A stretch of DNA of 64,000 nt from NCBI GenBank assembly GCA_963751665.1, contig CAVVVF010000001.1, forward strand, positions 985,991 to 1,049,990, in the 5' to 3' direction. Positions 25,730-35,409 of the stretch are shown piece after piece (position 1 is the stretch's first letter; each line of letters starts with the position of its first letter). Both the position numbers and the translations under genes were made by a program. The notes under the pieces are model-generated. The model saw nothing but the letters and a program-made list of their open reading frames with translations, searched no databases and was not told the origin of the DNA. This DNA comes from AC-69 sp963751665 (GTDB taxonomy: Bacteria > Actinomycetota > UBA4738 > HRBIN12).

Positions 25730-26429
25730 GGTGGATAGCATCGTCGAGGTGGACGAGGTTCGCTTCACGACCGAGGACGGGGTGTCGCTGGAGGGAGAGC
25801 TCCGCCTTCCCACGATCGAGGTTCGAGGCTCCGCCGTCGTCTGTCACGCCGATCCCCGCCAGGGAGGGAGCAAGGACCATCCGGTCCTGTGGGCCATCCG
25901 CAACGAGCTCTCGGCGAGAGGGTTCGCCGTGCTCTCGTTCAACTTCCGGGGCGTGATGCGCTCGGGCGGGACCTTCTCCGCCGGACATGGAGAGGTCCAC
26001 GACGCGGTCGCGGCGATCACGTGGGCGCGGGAGGCCGCCGAGGGACCCACGCTCGTGTGCGGGTGGTCGTTCGGGGCGAACGTCGCTCTGCGGGAGGCCG
26101 TGCAGGACGAGCGGGTGGCCGCACTGGCGCTGGCCGGGCTCCCGCTCGGGGAGTCCGCGGTGGACCTGCCGGACCTGCCCGGCCCCTCCGAGCTTCGCGC
26201 TTTCGACAGGCCGGTGCTGCTGGCCTCAGGGCAGGGCGACACCATCTCGCCGCGGCCGGAGCTCGAGACGCTCGCTCGGAGGTTGCCACGGGCCGAGGTG
26301 GCCATCCTTGCGGGGACCGACCACTTCTTCTGGCGCCGGGAGAAGGAGCTCGCCGCCCGGGTCGGCGACTTCGCCGAGGAGGTCCTCGCTACCGCCGCTC
26401 GCGGCGGCGAAACCCCCCGATCCATATGA
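25728..26429 (+). CDS. Alpha/beta hydrolase
   Basis: About 233 residues. The nucleophile elbow is VCGWSFGANVAL (G-x-S-x-G), the acid is in GQGDTISP and the His in GTDHFFW; SFNFRGVMRSGG matches the oxyanion side of the YbaC/CocE-like dienelactone group. Candidate starts are ATG 25728, GTG 25731 and GTG 25749; the last would leave a small gap to the divergent gene. Its 3' end overlaps the next minus-strand gene by about 41 bp. Substrate unknown. Confidence 0.85.
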   Translation: MVDSIVEVDEVRFTTEDGVSLEGELRLPTIEVRGSAVVCHADPRQGGSKDHPVLWAIRNELSARGFAVLSFNFRGVMRSGGTFSAGHGEVHDAVAAITWAREAAEGPTLVCGWSFGANVALREAVQDERVAALALAGLPLGESAVDLPDLPGPSELRAFDRPVLLASGQGDTISPRPELETLARRLPRAEVAILAGTDHFFWRREKELAARVGDFAEEVLATAARGGETPRSI

Positions 26430-26676
26430 ACGGCAGCAGCAGGAAGGCCACCCCGAACAGCCTGGGCGCCATCACCAGCCCGATGAACGCGAGGCCGGCG
26501 CACGCGCCCACCCATAGTAAGGGGTTCCCCCACCACGGCCGGACCAGCCGCTCGGGTTCCATCCCCTCCTCCAATGCACGCATCCCGTGTCGGGCCGACA
26601 TCAACAGGAACACCGCGATTCCCCCGGCCAGGAAGGCGAAGGGGATCAGGATGAGGAGGAGCGTGTTCCCGTTCAC
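26389..26676 (-). CDS. Small membrane protein of unknown function
   Basis: 95 residues with an N-terminal helix (TLLLILIPFAFLAGGIAVFL), a polar stretch with conserved-looking WWGNPLLW, and two further helices ending in RRRERR. GTG 26676 follows GGAG. I do not recognise the family. It overlaps the 3' end of the convergent hydrolase. Confidence 0.6.
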   Translation of the reverse strand: MNGNTLLLILIPFAFLAGGIAVFLLMSARHGMRALEEGMEPERLVRPWWGNPLLWVGACAGLAFIGLVMAPRLFGVAFLLLPFIWIGGFRRRERR

Positions 26677-26717
26677 GTCTCCAGGGTAACCCTGGTCGCG
26701 GCGGAAGGTTCCGGGAG

Positions 26718-28145
26718 TTACAGCGGGACGTGCGAGAGGACCATGATCCGGGGCTCGGTCATCTCCTCCATGGCGAACCGGAGCCCCTCCCGCCCGAACC
26801 CCGAGTCCTTCGACCCGCCGTAGGGCATCTGGTCCGCCCGGAACGCCGACTGGTCGTTCACGATGACGCCACCCACGTCGATCTCCCGGTGGGCCTGGAA
26901 CGCCCGGTCGATGTCGCGGGTGAAGACCCCGGCCTGCAGGCCGTACCGCGAGTTGTTGACCTCGACGATGGCCTCCTCGAAGGTCTGGTACGGGCTCACC
27001 GTGGTGACCGGCCCGAAGACCTCCTCGCACCGCACCTTCATCTCGGGGCTCGTCCTGGCCAGGACCGTCGGCGCGTAGAACGGGTCGTCCCGGCGGCCGC
27101 CCGTCAGGACCTCGGCGCCCTGGGCCACGGCCTCGTCCACCCAGGTGGCGATGCGCTCGAGCGACCCCGCATCGATCAGCGGCCCCACGTCCACGGTGGG
27201 GTCCATGGGATCGCCGTACTTCAGGCTCTCCACCTGCTTCACAAGGCGCGTGGTGAAGTCGTCGTAGACCTCGGACTGCACCAGCACCCGCTGCACGCTG
27301 ATGCAGCTCTGGCCGGCCTGGTAGTAGCCGCCGAACGCGATGCGCTGCGCCGCGACGTCGAGGTCGGCGTCGGAGTGCACGATCACCCCGGCATTGCCCC
27401 CCAGCTCGAGCGTCACCCGCTTCTTGGGGTCCAGGCCCTTCAGGTACCAGCCGACCTCGGACGACCCGGTGAACGAGATCTTGCGGTACCGGGGATCGCG
27501 AGCCATCCCGTCGGCCACGCTGGAGGACACCGGCAGCACCTGGTACATCCCCTTGGGGAGCTCGGTCTCGGCGAACAGCTCGGCCAGGCGGATGGCCCCG
27601 AGGGGCGTGGCCGCGGCCGGCTTGACCACGATGGGCGCGCCCACCGCCAGGGCCGGCGCCACCTTGTGGGCCACCAGGTTCAGCGGGAAGTTGAACGGAG
27701 AGATCCCGAGGACCGGCCCGAACGGGAACCGGCGGATGATGCCGAGGCGCGAGCCCAGGGACGCCTCCGTGTCGAGCCGCATGACCTCGTCCGCGCCGTG
27801 GCGAAGCACCTCGGAGGCCCACCGGAACGTGGATACCGCCCTGGTGGCCTCGACCTTCGCCCACTTGAGCGGCTTGCCGCCCTCGCGGGCGATCAGGGCC
27901 GCGTTGTCGTCGATGCTCTGGGCCAGACCCCGGGAGATGTGGTCGAGGGCGTCGGCCCGCGCGTGCACCGGCAGGAACCGGCTCTCCCCGAACGTCTCGG
28001 CGGCGACCTTGGCCGCCTCCTCGACGTCGGCCTCGGTCGGCACGCCGACCTCGGCCACCACGCTCCCGTCGTACGGGCTCTTGACCTGGAGGATCCCCTT
28101 GCCCGTCCGCCAGTCCCCGTTCACGAGGAACGTCCGTGTCTGCAT
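26718..28145 (-). CDS. NAD(P)-dependent aldehyde dehydrogenase
   Basis: A 475-residue aldehyde dehydrogenase. Substrate/cofactor blocks are FGPVLGISPFNFPLN, KPAAATPL and FTGSSEVGWYLKG; the general base is in LELGGNAGVIV and the catalytic Cys in YYQAGQSCISVQRV; the terminal EEVFGPVTTV is intact. It starts 11 bp after the next aldehyde dehydrogenase, so the pair is co-transcribed. With gabT nearby, a succinate-semialdehyde or related substrate is plausible but not proven. Confidence 0.93.
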   Translation of the reverse strand: MQTRTFLVNGDWRTGKGILQVKSPYDGSVVAEVGVPTEADVEEAAKVAAETFGESRFLPVHARADALDHISRGLAQSIDDNAALIAREGGKPLKWAKVEATRAVSTFRWASEVLRHGADEVMRLDTEASLGSRLGIIRRFPFGPVLGISPFNFPLNLVAHKVAPALAVGAPIVVKPAAATPLGAIRLAELFAETELPKGMYQVLPVSSSVADGMARDPRYRKISFTGSSEVGWYLKGLDPKKRVTLELGGNAGVIVHSDADLDVAAQRIAFGGYYQAGQSCISVQRVLVQSEVYDDFTTRLVKQVESLKYGDPMDPTVDVGPLIDAGSLERIATWVDEAVAQGAEVLTGGRRDDPFYAPTVLARTSPEMKVRCEEVFGPVTTVSPYQTFEEAIVEVNNSRYGLQAGVFTRDIDRAFQAHREIDVGGVIVNDQSAFRADQMPYGGSKDSGFGREGLRFAMEEMTEPRIMVLSHVPL

Positions 28146-28156
28146 CCGTCTCACCT

Positions 28157-29599
28157 CTAGTCGATGGCCGCCATGACGTGCTTGATCTGCGTGTAGTCCT
28201 CGAGCGAGTACATCGACATGTCCTTGCCGTACCCGCTCTGCTTGTAGCCGCCGTGCGGCATCTCGGACGTCAGGCCGAAGTGCGTGTTGATCCACACCGC
28301 ACCGAACTGGAGCTTGCGGGCGGCGTTCAACGCGCGGCCGATGTCGCGCGTCCACACGGACGACGCGAGCCCGTAGACAACGTCATTGGCCCAGTTGATG
28401 GCCTGGTCGTCGTCCTTGAACCGCTGGATGGTGAGTACCGGCCCGAACACCTCGCGCTGGATGATCTCGTCCTTCTGGTCCACGTCGGCCACGATGGTCG
28501 GCTTGTAGAAGTACCCGGCACCCGCCATGGCCTCCCCGCCGGTGACCACGTTCGCCCCCTTCTCCCGGGCCCGCTCGACGAAGCCCGCCACGCTCTGGCG
28601 CTGCGCGTCCGAGACGAGCGGCCCCATCTCCGTCTCCTCCTTCTGCGTGTCGCCGACCACGAGCGACTCGACGGCGGGGACGAGCTCGGAGAGCACCTTG
28701 TCGTAGATCTTCGGCCCGGCCACGATGCGAGTGGCCGCGGTGCAGTCTTGTCCGGTGTTCGTGTACCCGGCGAACTTCAGCATCTCGACCAGCTTGGAGA
28801 CGTCGGCGTCGTCGAACACCACGACCGGGGCCTTGCCCCCGAGCTCCAGGTGGACCCGCTTGACCGTGTCGGCGGCCTCCTTGGCCACGAGCTTGCCGGT
28901 GGCCGTGTCGCCGGTGATCGAAACGAGCGAAACGTCGGGGTGGCGGCACAGGGCCGCGCCGACCACGGACCCCCGCCCGGTGATCACGCTGATCACCCCG
29001 GGCGGGAAGATGTCGGCCGACAGCTCGGCCAGGCGAAGCGTGGTCTGGGGGGTGAGCTCGGCCGGCTTCAGGATCGAGACGTTCCCCGCGGCGAGGGCCG
29101 GGGCCACCTTCCAGATGGCCATCATCAGCGGGTAGTTCCACGGGCAGATGCCGGCCACGATGCCGAGCGGCTCCCGGCGGATCCAGCTGGTGAAGCCGCG
29201 CTCGTACTCGCCGGTGTTCTTGCCCTCCATGTTCCGGGCAGCGCCGGCGAAGTACCGGAGGTTGTCCACGATGAACGGGACGTCGGCGGCCGAGACCGAG
29301 ATGGGCTTGCCCACGTCCTCGGACTCCAGGCGGGCCAGGTTGTCCGCGTCGGCCTCCATCGCGTCGGCGAGCTTGAGCATCATCGCGCTCCGCTCCTTCG
29401 GCGGGGTGTCGAACCAGACCTCCTCGTAGGCCTTCTTGGCCGCCTTCACGGCCCGCTCGACGTCCTCCTCCGAGCCCACCGCCACCTCGGCGACCGGCTC
29501 CGCGGAGGCGGGGTCGATGTCCTGCTCGGTCTCGCCGGCGGCCGGATCCACCCAGGTGCCGCCGATGAACAGCTTCCAGGCCTTCAACGCGGTGGCCAT
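28157..29599 (-). CDS. Aldehyde dehydrogenase, aminobutyraldehyde/betaine-aldehyde type
   Basis: A 480-residue aldehyde dehydrogenase closest in pattern to gamma-aminobutyraldehyde and betaine-aldehyde enzymes: GICPWNYPLMMAIWKVAPAL, ITGDTATGKLV, catalytic VHLELGGKAPVVV and the Cys in NTGQDCTAATRI, with HGGYKQSGYGKDMS near the end. ATG 29599 is preferred over ATG 29605 because AAGGAGG then has a 6-nt spacer. With gabT on the other side of a short gap, the likely pathway is putrescine to GABA to succinate semialdehyde. Confidence 0.93.
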   Translation of the reverse strand: MATALKAWKLFIGGTWVDPAAGETEQDIDPASAEPVAEVAVGSEEDVERAVKAAKKAYEEVWFDTPPKERSAMMLKLADAMEADADNLARLESEDVGKPISVSAADVPFIVDNLRYFAGAARNMEGKNTGEYERGFTSWIRREPLGIVAGICPWNYPLMMAIWKVAPALAAGNVSILKPAELTPQTTLRLAELSADIFPPGVISVITGRGSVVGAALCRHPDVSLVSITGDTATGKLVAKEAADTVKRVHLELGGKAPVVVFDDADVSKLVEMLKFAGYTNTGQDCTAATRIVAGPKIYDKVLSELVPAVESLVVGDTQKEETEMGPLVSDAQRQSVAGFVERAREKGANVVTGGEAMAGAGYFYKPTIVADVDQKDEIIQREVFGPVLTIQRFKDDDQAINWANDVVYGLASSVWTRDIGRALNAARKLQFGAVWINTHFGLTSEMPHGGYKQSGYGKDMSMYSLEDYTQIKHVMAAID

Positions 29600-29622
29600 G
29601 CACATCCTCCTTGGACCGTGGG

Positions 29623-29640
29623 CGACCCCGGGCGGGGTCG
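29623..29640. repeat. Perfect 8-bp stem hairpin in aldehyde dehydrogenase leader
   Basis: CGACCCCG and CGGGGTCG are separated by GG. It lies just upstream of the AAGGAGG of the aldehyde dehydrogenase gene and could hold the leader in a closed form. The rest of 29,641-29,776 shows no gene or RNA that I can support. Confidence 0.4.
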
Positions 29641-29776
29641 GCGCTCGGCACCAAGTATGCCGAAACTCCCGGTTCCAGGGCCACCCCGGATCGACAGCCA
29701 GGTAGGCAGGCCGTCCCTTCCCCGCGCGACCACGTGGACCTAGCATGGGATGGCCGACTCCTGAGGAGGCGACGGG

Positions 29777-30199
29777 ATGCGCCGATACCTGATCGTGGCG
29801 AACCAGACCCTGACCGAGGCACACCTGATCGCGAAGGTCCGGGAGCTCGATCGCGGGGGGCCGTGTGCCTTTCATGTCGTGGTCCCGGCGACGGTGCCGC
29901 AAGACCACCCCTGGACGGAGGGAGAGGTCCAGGGCACGGCGCGCCACAGGCTGGAGGAGGGCCTCGCCCTGTTCCGCGACGCCGGGGTGGAGGCGACCGG
30001 GCAGGTGGGAGATGCCGACCCCGTGGTGGCCGTCGAGGACGTCCTGCGGGAGCAAGCGTTCGACGGGATCGTCATCTCCACGCTCCCTCCCCGCATCTCG
30101 CGGTGGTTGAAGCTCGATCTGCCCCGTCGGGTCGAGGGGCTGTTCGGCCTCCCGGTCATCCACGTCGAGGGGGAGGAACAGCCCGCGACCCCCCGCTAG
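29777..30199 (+). CDS. Universal-stress-protein-like (UspA fold) protein
   Basis: A 140-residue protein with an alternating beta/alpha pattern: RRYLIVANQTLT at the start, FHVVVPATVPQ, GDADPVVAVEDVL and FDGIVISTLPPRISRWLKLD, then GLPVIHVE at the end. The final segments resemble Usp nucleotide-binding loops, though the classical GxGS motif is not intact. GAGGAGG precedes ATG 29777. Function unknown. Confidence 0.65.
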   Translation: MRRYLIVANQTLTEAHLIAKVRELDRGGPCAFHVVVPATVPQDHPWTEGEVQGTARHRLEEGLALFRDAGVEATGQVGDADPVVAVEDVLREQAFDGIVISTLPPRISRWLKLDLPRRVEGLFGLPVIHVEGEEQPATPR

Positions 30200-30286
30200 C
30201 CTCAGATCCGCCCCCAGGGTCGGCCGCGCGGACGGCCGGGCCGGCGTGGCAAACTTGACCGACTGTCACGGCTGGAAGGATGAACG

Positions 30287-31627
30287 ATGGACATCCCGCA
30301 GGAGCGCAAGGTCGTCACCGAGATCCCCGGCCCGAAGTCCCGCGAGTGGTTCGAGCGCCGGAACGCCGCCATCCCTCAGGCCGTGTTCAACGTCCATCCC
30401 ATCGTCACCGCCCGCGCGTCCGGCTCGATCATCGAGGACGTCGACGGCAACCGGCTGATCGACTTCGCCACCGGCATCTCGGTCCTGAACGTGGGCCACA
30501 CGCCGCCCGAGGTCGTGGCGGCGGCCCAGAAGCAGCTGGAGCTCGACACCCACACGTGCTTCCACGTGACGGCCAACGAGCCGTACATCGAGCTCGCGGA
30601 GCGGATGAACGCGCTGGCCCCCGGGGACTTCGACAAGCGGACGATGTTCGCCAACTCCGGCGCGGAGGCAGTGGAGAACGCGGTGAAGGTCGCCCGCAAG
30701 GCCACAGGGAGGTCCGCCGTGGTCACGTTCGACCACGCGTTCCACGGGCGGACGCTCCTCGCCATGTCGCTCACCGCCAAGGTGATGCCCTACAAGCAGG
30801 GCATGGGCCCGTTCGCCCCGGAGATCTACCGCCTCCCGTTCGCCTACGCGTACCGGTGGCCGAGCGGTCCGGAGCACTGCGCCGAGGAGGCCCTGGCGTA
30901 CGCGAAGGACGAGATGCACAAGCAGATCGGCGAGGAGAACATCGCCGCCGTCATCGTGGAGCCCATCCAGGGCGAGGGTGGGTTCATCGTGCCGGCGCCC
31001 GGCTTCCTGAAAGGACTCGCGGACCTCTGCCGGGAGCACGGCATCGTGTTCATCGCCGATGAGATCCAGAGCGGCATGGGCCGGGCCGGCCGGTGGTTCG
31101 CCATCGAGGACGAGGGCGTCGTCCCCGACATCGTGACCACCGCCAAGTCGCTCGGAAGCGGCATGCCGATCTCGGCGGTGACCGGGCGGGCCGACCTGAT
31201 GGAATCGGTCCACGTGGGCGGCCTGGGCGGCACGTACGGCGGCAACCCGGTGGCGGCCGCGGCGGCGCTCGCGGTGCTGGACAAGATCGAGCGGGAGGGG
31301 TTGCTGGAGCGGTCACGGAAGCTCGGCGAGGGCATCCTGGCCAGGCTCCGCGACATGCAGTCCCGGCACACGCTGATCGGCGACGTCCGGGGCCGAGGGA
31401 TGATGACGGCGGTCGAGCTCGTCTCGGACCGGGAGACCAAGGAGCCGCTCGACGGCCCCACCGGCACCGGCATCGTCCAGCGCTGCCTGAGCGAAGGGGT
31501 CGTGATCTTGAAAGCGGGGACCTACGACAACGTGATCCGCCTGCTCCCTCCGCTCACGATCGAGGAGGGCCTGCTGGAGGAGGGCCTCGACGTCGTGGAC
31601 CAGGCCATCGGGGCGGCGACCGGCTAG
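30287..31627 (+). CDS. gabT: 4-aminobutyrate (GABA) aminotransferase
   Basis: A 446-residue class III PLP aminotransferase that moves the amino group of GABA to 2-oxoglutarate. FANSGAEAVENAVKVAR (PLP phosphate site), VEPIQGEGGF, FIADEIQSGMGR and the PLP lysine at about 287 in TTAKSLGSGMP match GabT. The N-terminal PGPKSREWFERRN is also typical. It fits with the two aldehyde dehydrogenases transcribed away from it. The next gene begins 5 bp later. Confidence 0.92.
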   Translation: MDIPQERKVVTEIPGPKSREWFERRNAAIPQAVFNVHPIVTARASGSIIEDVDGNRLIDFATGISVLNVGHTPPEVVAAAQKQLELDTHTCFHVTANEPYIELAERMNALAPGDFDKRTMFANSGAEAVENAVKVARKATGRSAVVTFDHAFHGRTLLAMSLTAKVMPYKQGMGPFAPEIYRLPFAYAYRWPSGPEHCAEEALAYAKDEMHKQIGEENIAAVIVEPIQGEGGFIVPAPGFLKGLADLCREHGIVFIADEIQSGMGRAGRWFAIEDEGVVPDIVTTAKSLGSGMPISAVTGRADLMESVHVGGLGGTYGGNPVAAAAALAVLDKIEREGLLERSRKLGEGILARLRDMQSRHTLIGDVRGRGMMTAVELVSDRETKEPLDGPTGTGIVQRCLSEGVVILKAGTYDNVIRLLPPLTIEEGLLEEGLDVVDQAIGAATG

Positions 31628-31632
31628 ACAGG

Positions 31633-32058
31633 ATGCGGATCCCCGACGAGGCCACGGCCCTGCTGAACGGCGACACGCTCGCCACCGTGGTCACGCTCGA
31701 TCCCGACGGGACGCCGCAGGTCACGGCGGCCTGGGTCGGCCTCGACGGCGACGAGATCGTGATCGCCACGATGCCGGACCAGCGCAAGCTCCACAACATC
31801 CGCCGCGATCCGAGGATCGCCATCGCCGTCCACGCCACGACCAGGAACACCGCCGGCCTCACCGAGTACCTCGTGCTGTACGGACGGGCCCGGGTCACAG
31901 AAGGCGGCGCGCCGGAGCTTCTCCAGGAGCTCGCCCACACGTACATCGCGCCCCACGTGAAGTTCCCCCCTATGCCCAATCCGCCGCCCGGCTTCGTCAC
32001 GCGCGTGACGGTGGAGCGGATCGGTGGGGTCGGCCCCTGGGCCCCCGGCGGGCCTTAG
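31633..32058 (+). CDS. F420/FMN-binding pyridoxamine-phosphate-oxidase-fold protein
   Basis: A 141-residue split-barrel protein. LATVVTLDPDGTPQVTAAWV at the start and KLHNIRRDPRIAIAVH in the middle are hallmarks of the PPOX-class family that binds F420 or FMN. Actinobacterial members often use F420H2. It lies 5 bp after gabT and is probably in the same transcript. Its stop overlaps the convergent small membrane gene. Confidence 0.85.
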   Translation: MRIPDEATALLNGDTLATVVTLDPDGTPQVTAAWVGLDGDEIVIATMPDQRKLHNIRRDPRIAIAVHATTRNTAGLTEYLVLYGRARVTEGGAPELLQELAHTYIAPHVKFPPMPNPPPGFVTRVTVERIGGVGPWAPGGP

Positions 32059-32348
32059 TAGTAGTCGTCGCGACGGCGGCGCCTTCGGGCGGCCCGCCCG
32101 CCGCCACCGTGGAACCCGAGATCGACGACGACACCGACGATCAGGACGACCAGGCCCCACCCCTTCACGCCGTCGAAGGCGTTCTGGGCGATGGCGTAGG
32201 CGACGGTGGTGGCCGGCAGGAAGAAGAACCCGAGCGTGGGCCAGAACCAGCTCCCGTAGGCTCGGCTCAGGTAGTCCGTGAAGACCCACAGGATGAACAG
32301 CACGACCCGCGGCGTGAGGAGCCCGAACACGAAGATCAGGCAGCCCAT
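32055..32348 (-). CDS. Small membrane protein with basic C-terminus
   Basis: 97 residues: three hydrophobic segments (LIFVFGLLTPRVVLFILWVF; WFWPTLGFFFLPATTVAYAI; WGLVVLIVGVVVDLGF) and an arginine-rich tail ending DDYY. A family of actinobacterial membrane proteins with a TPR(V/I)...LWVF start is known without function. GGAGGGGG precedes ATG 32348. Confidence 0.68.
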   Translation of the reverse strand: MGCLIFVFGLLTPRVVLFILWVFTDYLSRAYGSWFWPTLGFFFLPATTVAYAIAQNAFDGVKGWGLVVLIVGVVVDLGFHGGGGRAARRRRRRDDYY

Positions 32349-32407
32349 GGGATCCCCCTCCCTCGTTGCCGACCGAGAGCATCCTAGCGGCTTGCTAAGG
32401 TCGAAAC

Positions 32408-33709
32408 GTGACGTCGGAAGGTGAGGGGGGCGGGCGCCGGCGCGGCCGGCGCCCGCCCCTCCGCGGCCTGGCCGTCGACATCACGCCGCTTCGCGCCTCC
32501 CGCGACTTCCGCCTGATCTGGACCGGCCTGCTCGTCTCGGAGCTCGGCTACCAGTTCACGTTGGTGGCCACGTTCGTCCAGGTCCAGCGGCTCACCGGTT
32601 CGCCGGCCGCGGTGGGCGTCATCGGGCTCGTGGGCCTGGTGGCGCTCGTGAGCGGCACGCTGCTCGGCAGCACCGTCCTCGACGCCTACGACCGTCGGAA
32701 GCTGCTCGTCCTGGCCCAGCTCGGGTACATGGCGGCGTCGGGGCTGCTGCTGGGGGGCACGCTCGCGGGCCGCCCACCCGTTGGGCTCATCTACGTGGCG
32801 GTCGGGCTGATCGCCGCGGTCTCGGCCATCGACGGGCCCACTCGCTCGGCCATGACCCCCCGGCTGGTGGGCCGCGAGCTCCTTCCCTCCGCGCTCGCCC
32901 TCAGCCAGGTGGTCTGGAACGGGACCGCGCTGATCGGGCCGGCGCTGGCCGGCATCGTCATCGCCCGGCTCGACCTGTCCTGGGCCTACGGCATCGACCT
33001 CGTCACGTACCTGGCGATGCTCGGGGCGGCGCTCGCCATCCGGCCCATGCCGCCGGAGCGCGCGGAGGGAGCGCCCACCGGATGGGGCGCGATGAAGGAG
33101 GGGTTCGCCTACCTCAAGGGCCGGCGGGTGCTCCAATCGACGTTCCTCATCGATCTCATCGCAATGGTGTTCGGGATGCCCCGTGCGCTGTTCCCGTTCC
33201 TCGCGGCGTCGCAGTTCCACGCCGGGGCGCAGGTGACCGGGCTGCTGTTCTCCGCGCCCGCCGTGGGCGCGCTCGTGGGCGCGCTCACGGCGGGCTGGGT
33301 GAGCCGGGTCCGCCACCAGGGCCGCGCGGTCATCTGGGCGGTCGTCCTGTGGGGCGCGGGGATCGCGGCCTTCGGCGTGGTGGGAGACCACCTGTGGTTC
33401 GCGCTCGCGTTCCTGGCCTTCGCCGGCGCGGCGGACGTGATCTCCGCGGTGTTTCGGAGCACGATCCTGCAGCTCTCCGTGCCGGACTCGTTGCGGGGAA
33501 GGCTGTCCGGGATCCACATCCTGGTGGTGACCGGAGGGCCACGCCTGGGCGACCTGGAAGCGGGACTCGTGGCGGCCGCGTTCAGCCCGGCGGTCTCGGT
33601 CGTGTCGGGCGGGCTGCTGTGCATCGTCGGCACGGCCGTCCTCGCGCTGCTTGTCCCGGAGCTCCGCCGGTATCACGCCGGGGAGGAGCACCTGACCTAT
33701 GCTCGGCCC
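32408..33709 (+). CDS. MFS transporter, EntS-like (no stop before next gene)
   Basis: About 430 residues of a 12-helix major-facilitator permease of the enterobactin-exporter-like group: FRLIWTGLLVSELGYQFT, LDAYDRRKLL (motif A) and IDGPTRSAMTPRLV. A -10 TAAGGT (32396-32401) stands 6 nt before GTG 32408. No stop codon is met: the frame passes ...EEHLTYARP straight into the next gene's MEPVRLAEL. A one-base shift would give TGA at about 33,690, so a missing base is the simplest explanation; a true fusion is less likely. Confidence 0.82.
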
Positions 33710-35409
33710 ATGGAGCCCGTCCGGCTCGCGGAGCTGCGGGTCCTGGAGGGCCCGAACCTCTACTTCACTCGCCCGGCGATCAAGCTGACGCTGGCCGTTC
33801 CGGGATGGCTCGGAGCGACCGAGGCTCGCCTTGCGGCCGTCGCCGAGGCGGTGGAGCTTCCGCGCGCGCGGGAAGGCCGGCAGGCCGAACAGCGAGCACC
33901 GTCGAAGGTTCGCGGCCCGGATCGCCTCGCACGTGACTCGCCGGCTGGCGGAGGCGTCGGGGATCCGACTGGCCGTGCGGGGCCGTCCCGGCCCCGAGGC
34001 GGGCGAGGTCGTGGTGGCCTTCCCGTGGCGAAGGAGAGGCTCCGCCGAAGCCCTCGGCCGGGAGGTCGCCGAGGTCATGTCGGCGCTCCTCACGACTCGT
34101 CGGTCGCCACAGCGGCTCATCGCGGAGGCGGCCGGGCGCATCGATGCCGTGGAGCCCGGCCCCGAGCCGACGGTGCCCGCCCCGCACATCCCGGTGGTCT
34201 CCGTCACCGGGACGAACGGGAAGACCACGACCGTCCGGCTCCTGGCGCACATCGTCCGAACCGCAGGCCGCTCGGTCGCCTACTCCTCCACCGACGGCGT
34301 GTATCGGAACGACGAGCTGGTGGAGCCCGGCGACTACTCCGGCTTCGCCGGCGCCGCCATGGCGCTGGCCCAGGAGCCCGACGTCGCCGTGCTGGAGACG
34401 GCGCGGGGCGGGATCCTCCTCCGGGGGATCGGCGTGCAACACAACGACGTCGCGGTCGTGACGAACGTGTCCGCCGACCACCTCGACCTGCAGGGGATCC
34501 ACACCCTGGACCAGCTGGCCGAGGTGAAGGCCACGATCACGCGGATCACGCGGCCCGATGGGTGGGACGTCCTGAACGCCGACGACCCGCGGGTGCTGTC
34601 GATGCGACGTGGATCGAGCGGTCGGGTGTGGCTGTTCTCGCTCGACCACGACCACCCGGCCATCCGCGCGGTGCTGGCGGAGGGCGGCCGGGCCATGACC
34701 GTCCTCGACGGGCGGATGACCGTGCTGGAACGCTCGATCGCCCGCCCGCTCGTCCGGCTGGAGGACGTCCCGATGACGATCGCCGGCATCTCCAGCGCCA
34801 ACATCCAGAACGCGATGGCCGCCGCCGCCGCGGCGCTCGGCATCGGGCTCCCCGAGCGGGCGGTGGCGCGTGGATTGCGTTCGTTCGTGCTCGATCCAGA
34901 AGCGAACCCCGGGCGGGCCAACCTGTTCATGCTCGACGAGCCGGGTGGTCGTGGTGGACTACGCCCACAACGAGGCCGGGATGATGGGGCTGACCGAGAT
35001 CTGCCGCGGCCTGCGCCGGCAGGGGCGCGAGGTATGGATGGCGATCTGCACCGCCGGGCGACCGCCGGGCGGACATCATGCACGCCTTCGCCTATCGGGC
35101 CGCGAGGGGAGCCGACCACATCGCGGTGGCCGAGCTATCGCGGTATCTGCGCGGGCACGACCCCCAGGACATCGTGGAACGCCTCCGGGCCGGCGCGATC
35201 GACGGCGGCGCCACCGACGTCCCGGTCTTCCCCGACGAGATGCACGCGCTGGAGTGGATGGTCAAAGGCTCGAGCCCGGGCGACGTGGTGGCCGTCACCG
35301 CCCTGGGCCAGCGGCCGGAGATCTTCGCCTGGCTGGAAGAGCGAGCGCCCAACGCCTGGGGCCGGAGGAGGTGCGCCGGCTGGCGCGCTCGGCGCGCGGC
35401 TTCACGTAG
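33710..35409 (+). CDS. CphA-like Mur ligase lacking the ATP-grasp domain (several frameshifts)
   Basis: The N-terminus (LRVLEGPNLYFTRPAIKLTL) matches the N-terminal domain of cyanophycin synthetases. After a short linker comes a Mur-ligase core: P-loop VSVTGTNGKTTTVRLLAHI, VLETARGGILLRGIG, NVSADHLDLQGI, then VVVDYAHNEAGMMGL and VPVFPDEMHALEWM. The ATP-grasp module of CphA is absent, so it cannot add aspartate in the usual way. Conserved protein jumps frame near 33,880, 34,940 and 35,060, consistent with indel errors. It faces the true cphA/cphB operon. Confidence 0.78.

Noticed and set aside
32408..34984. An 858-residue transporter-ligase fusion protein
   Set aside because: After about residue 490 the frame loses all similarity while the Mur-ligase sequence continues in another frame, so the long product is an artefact of shifts. 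The missing stop is kept as a finding.
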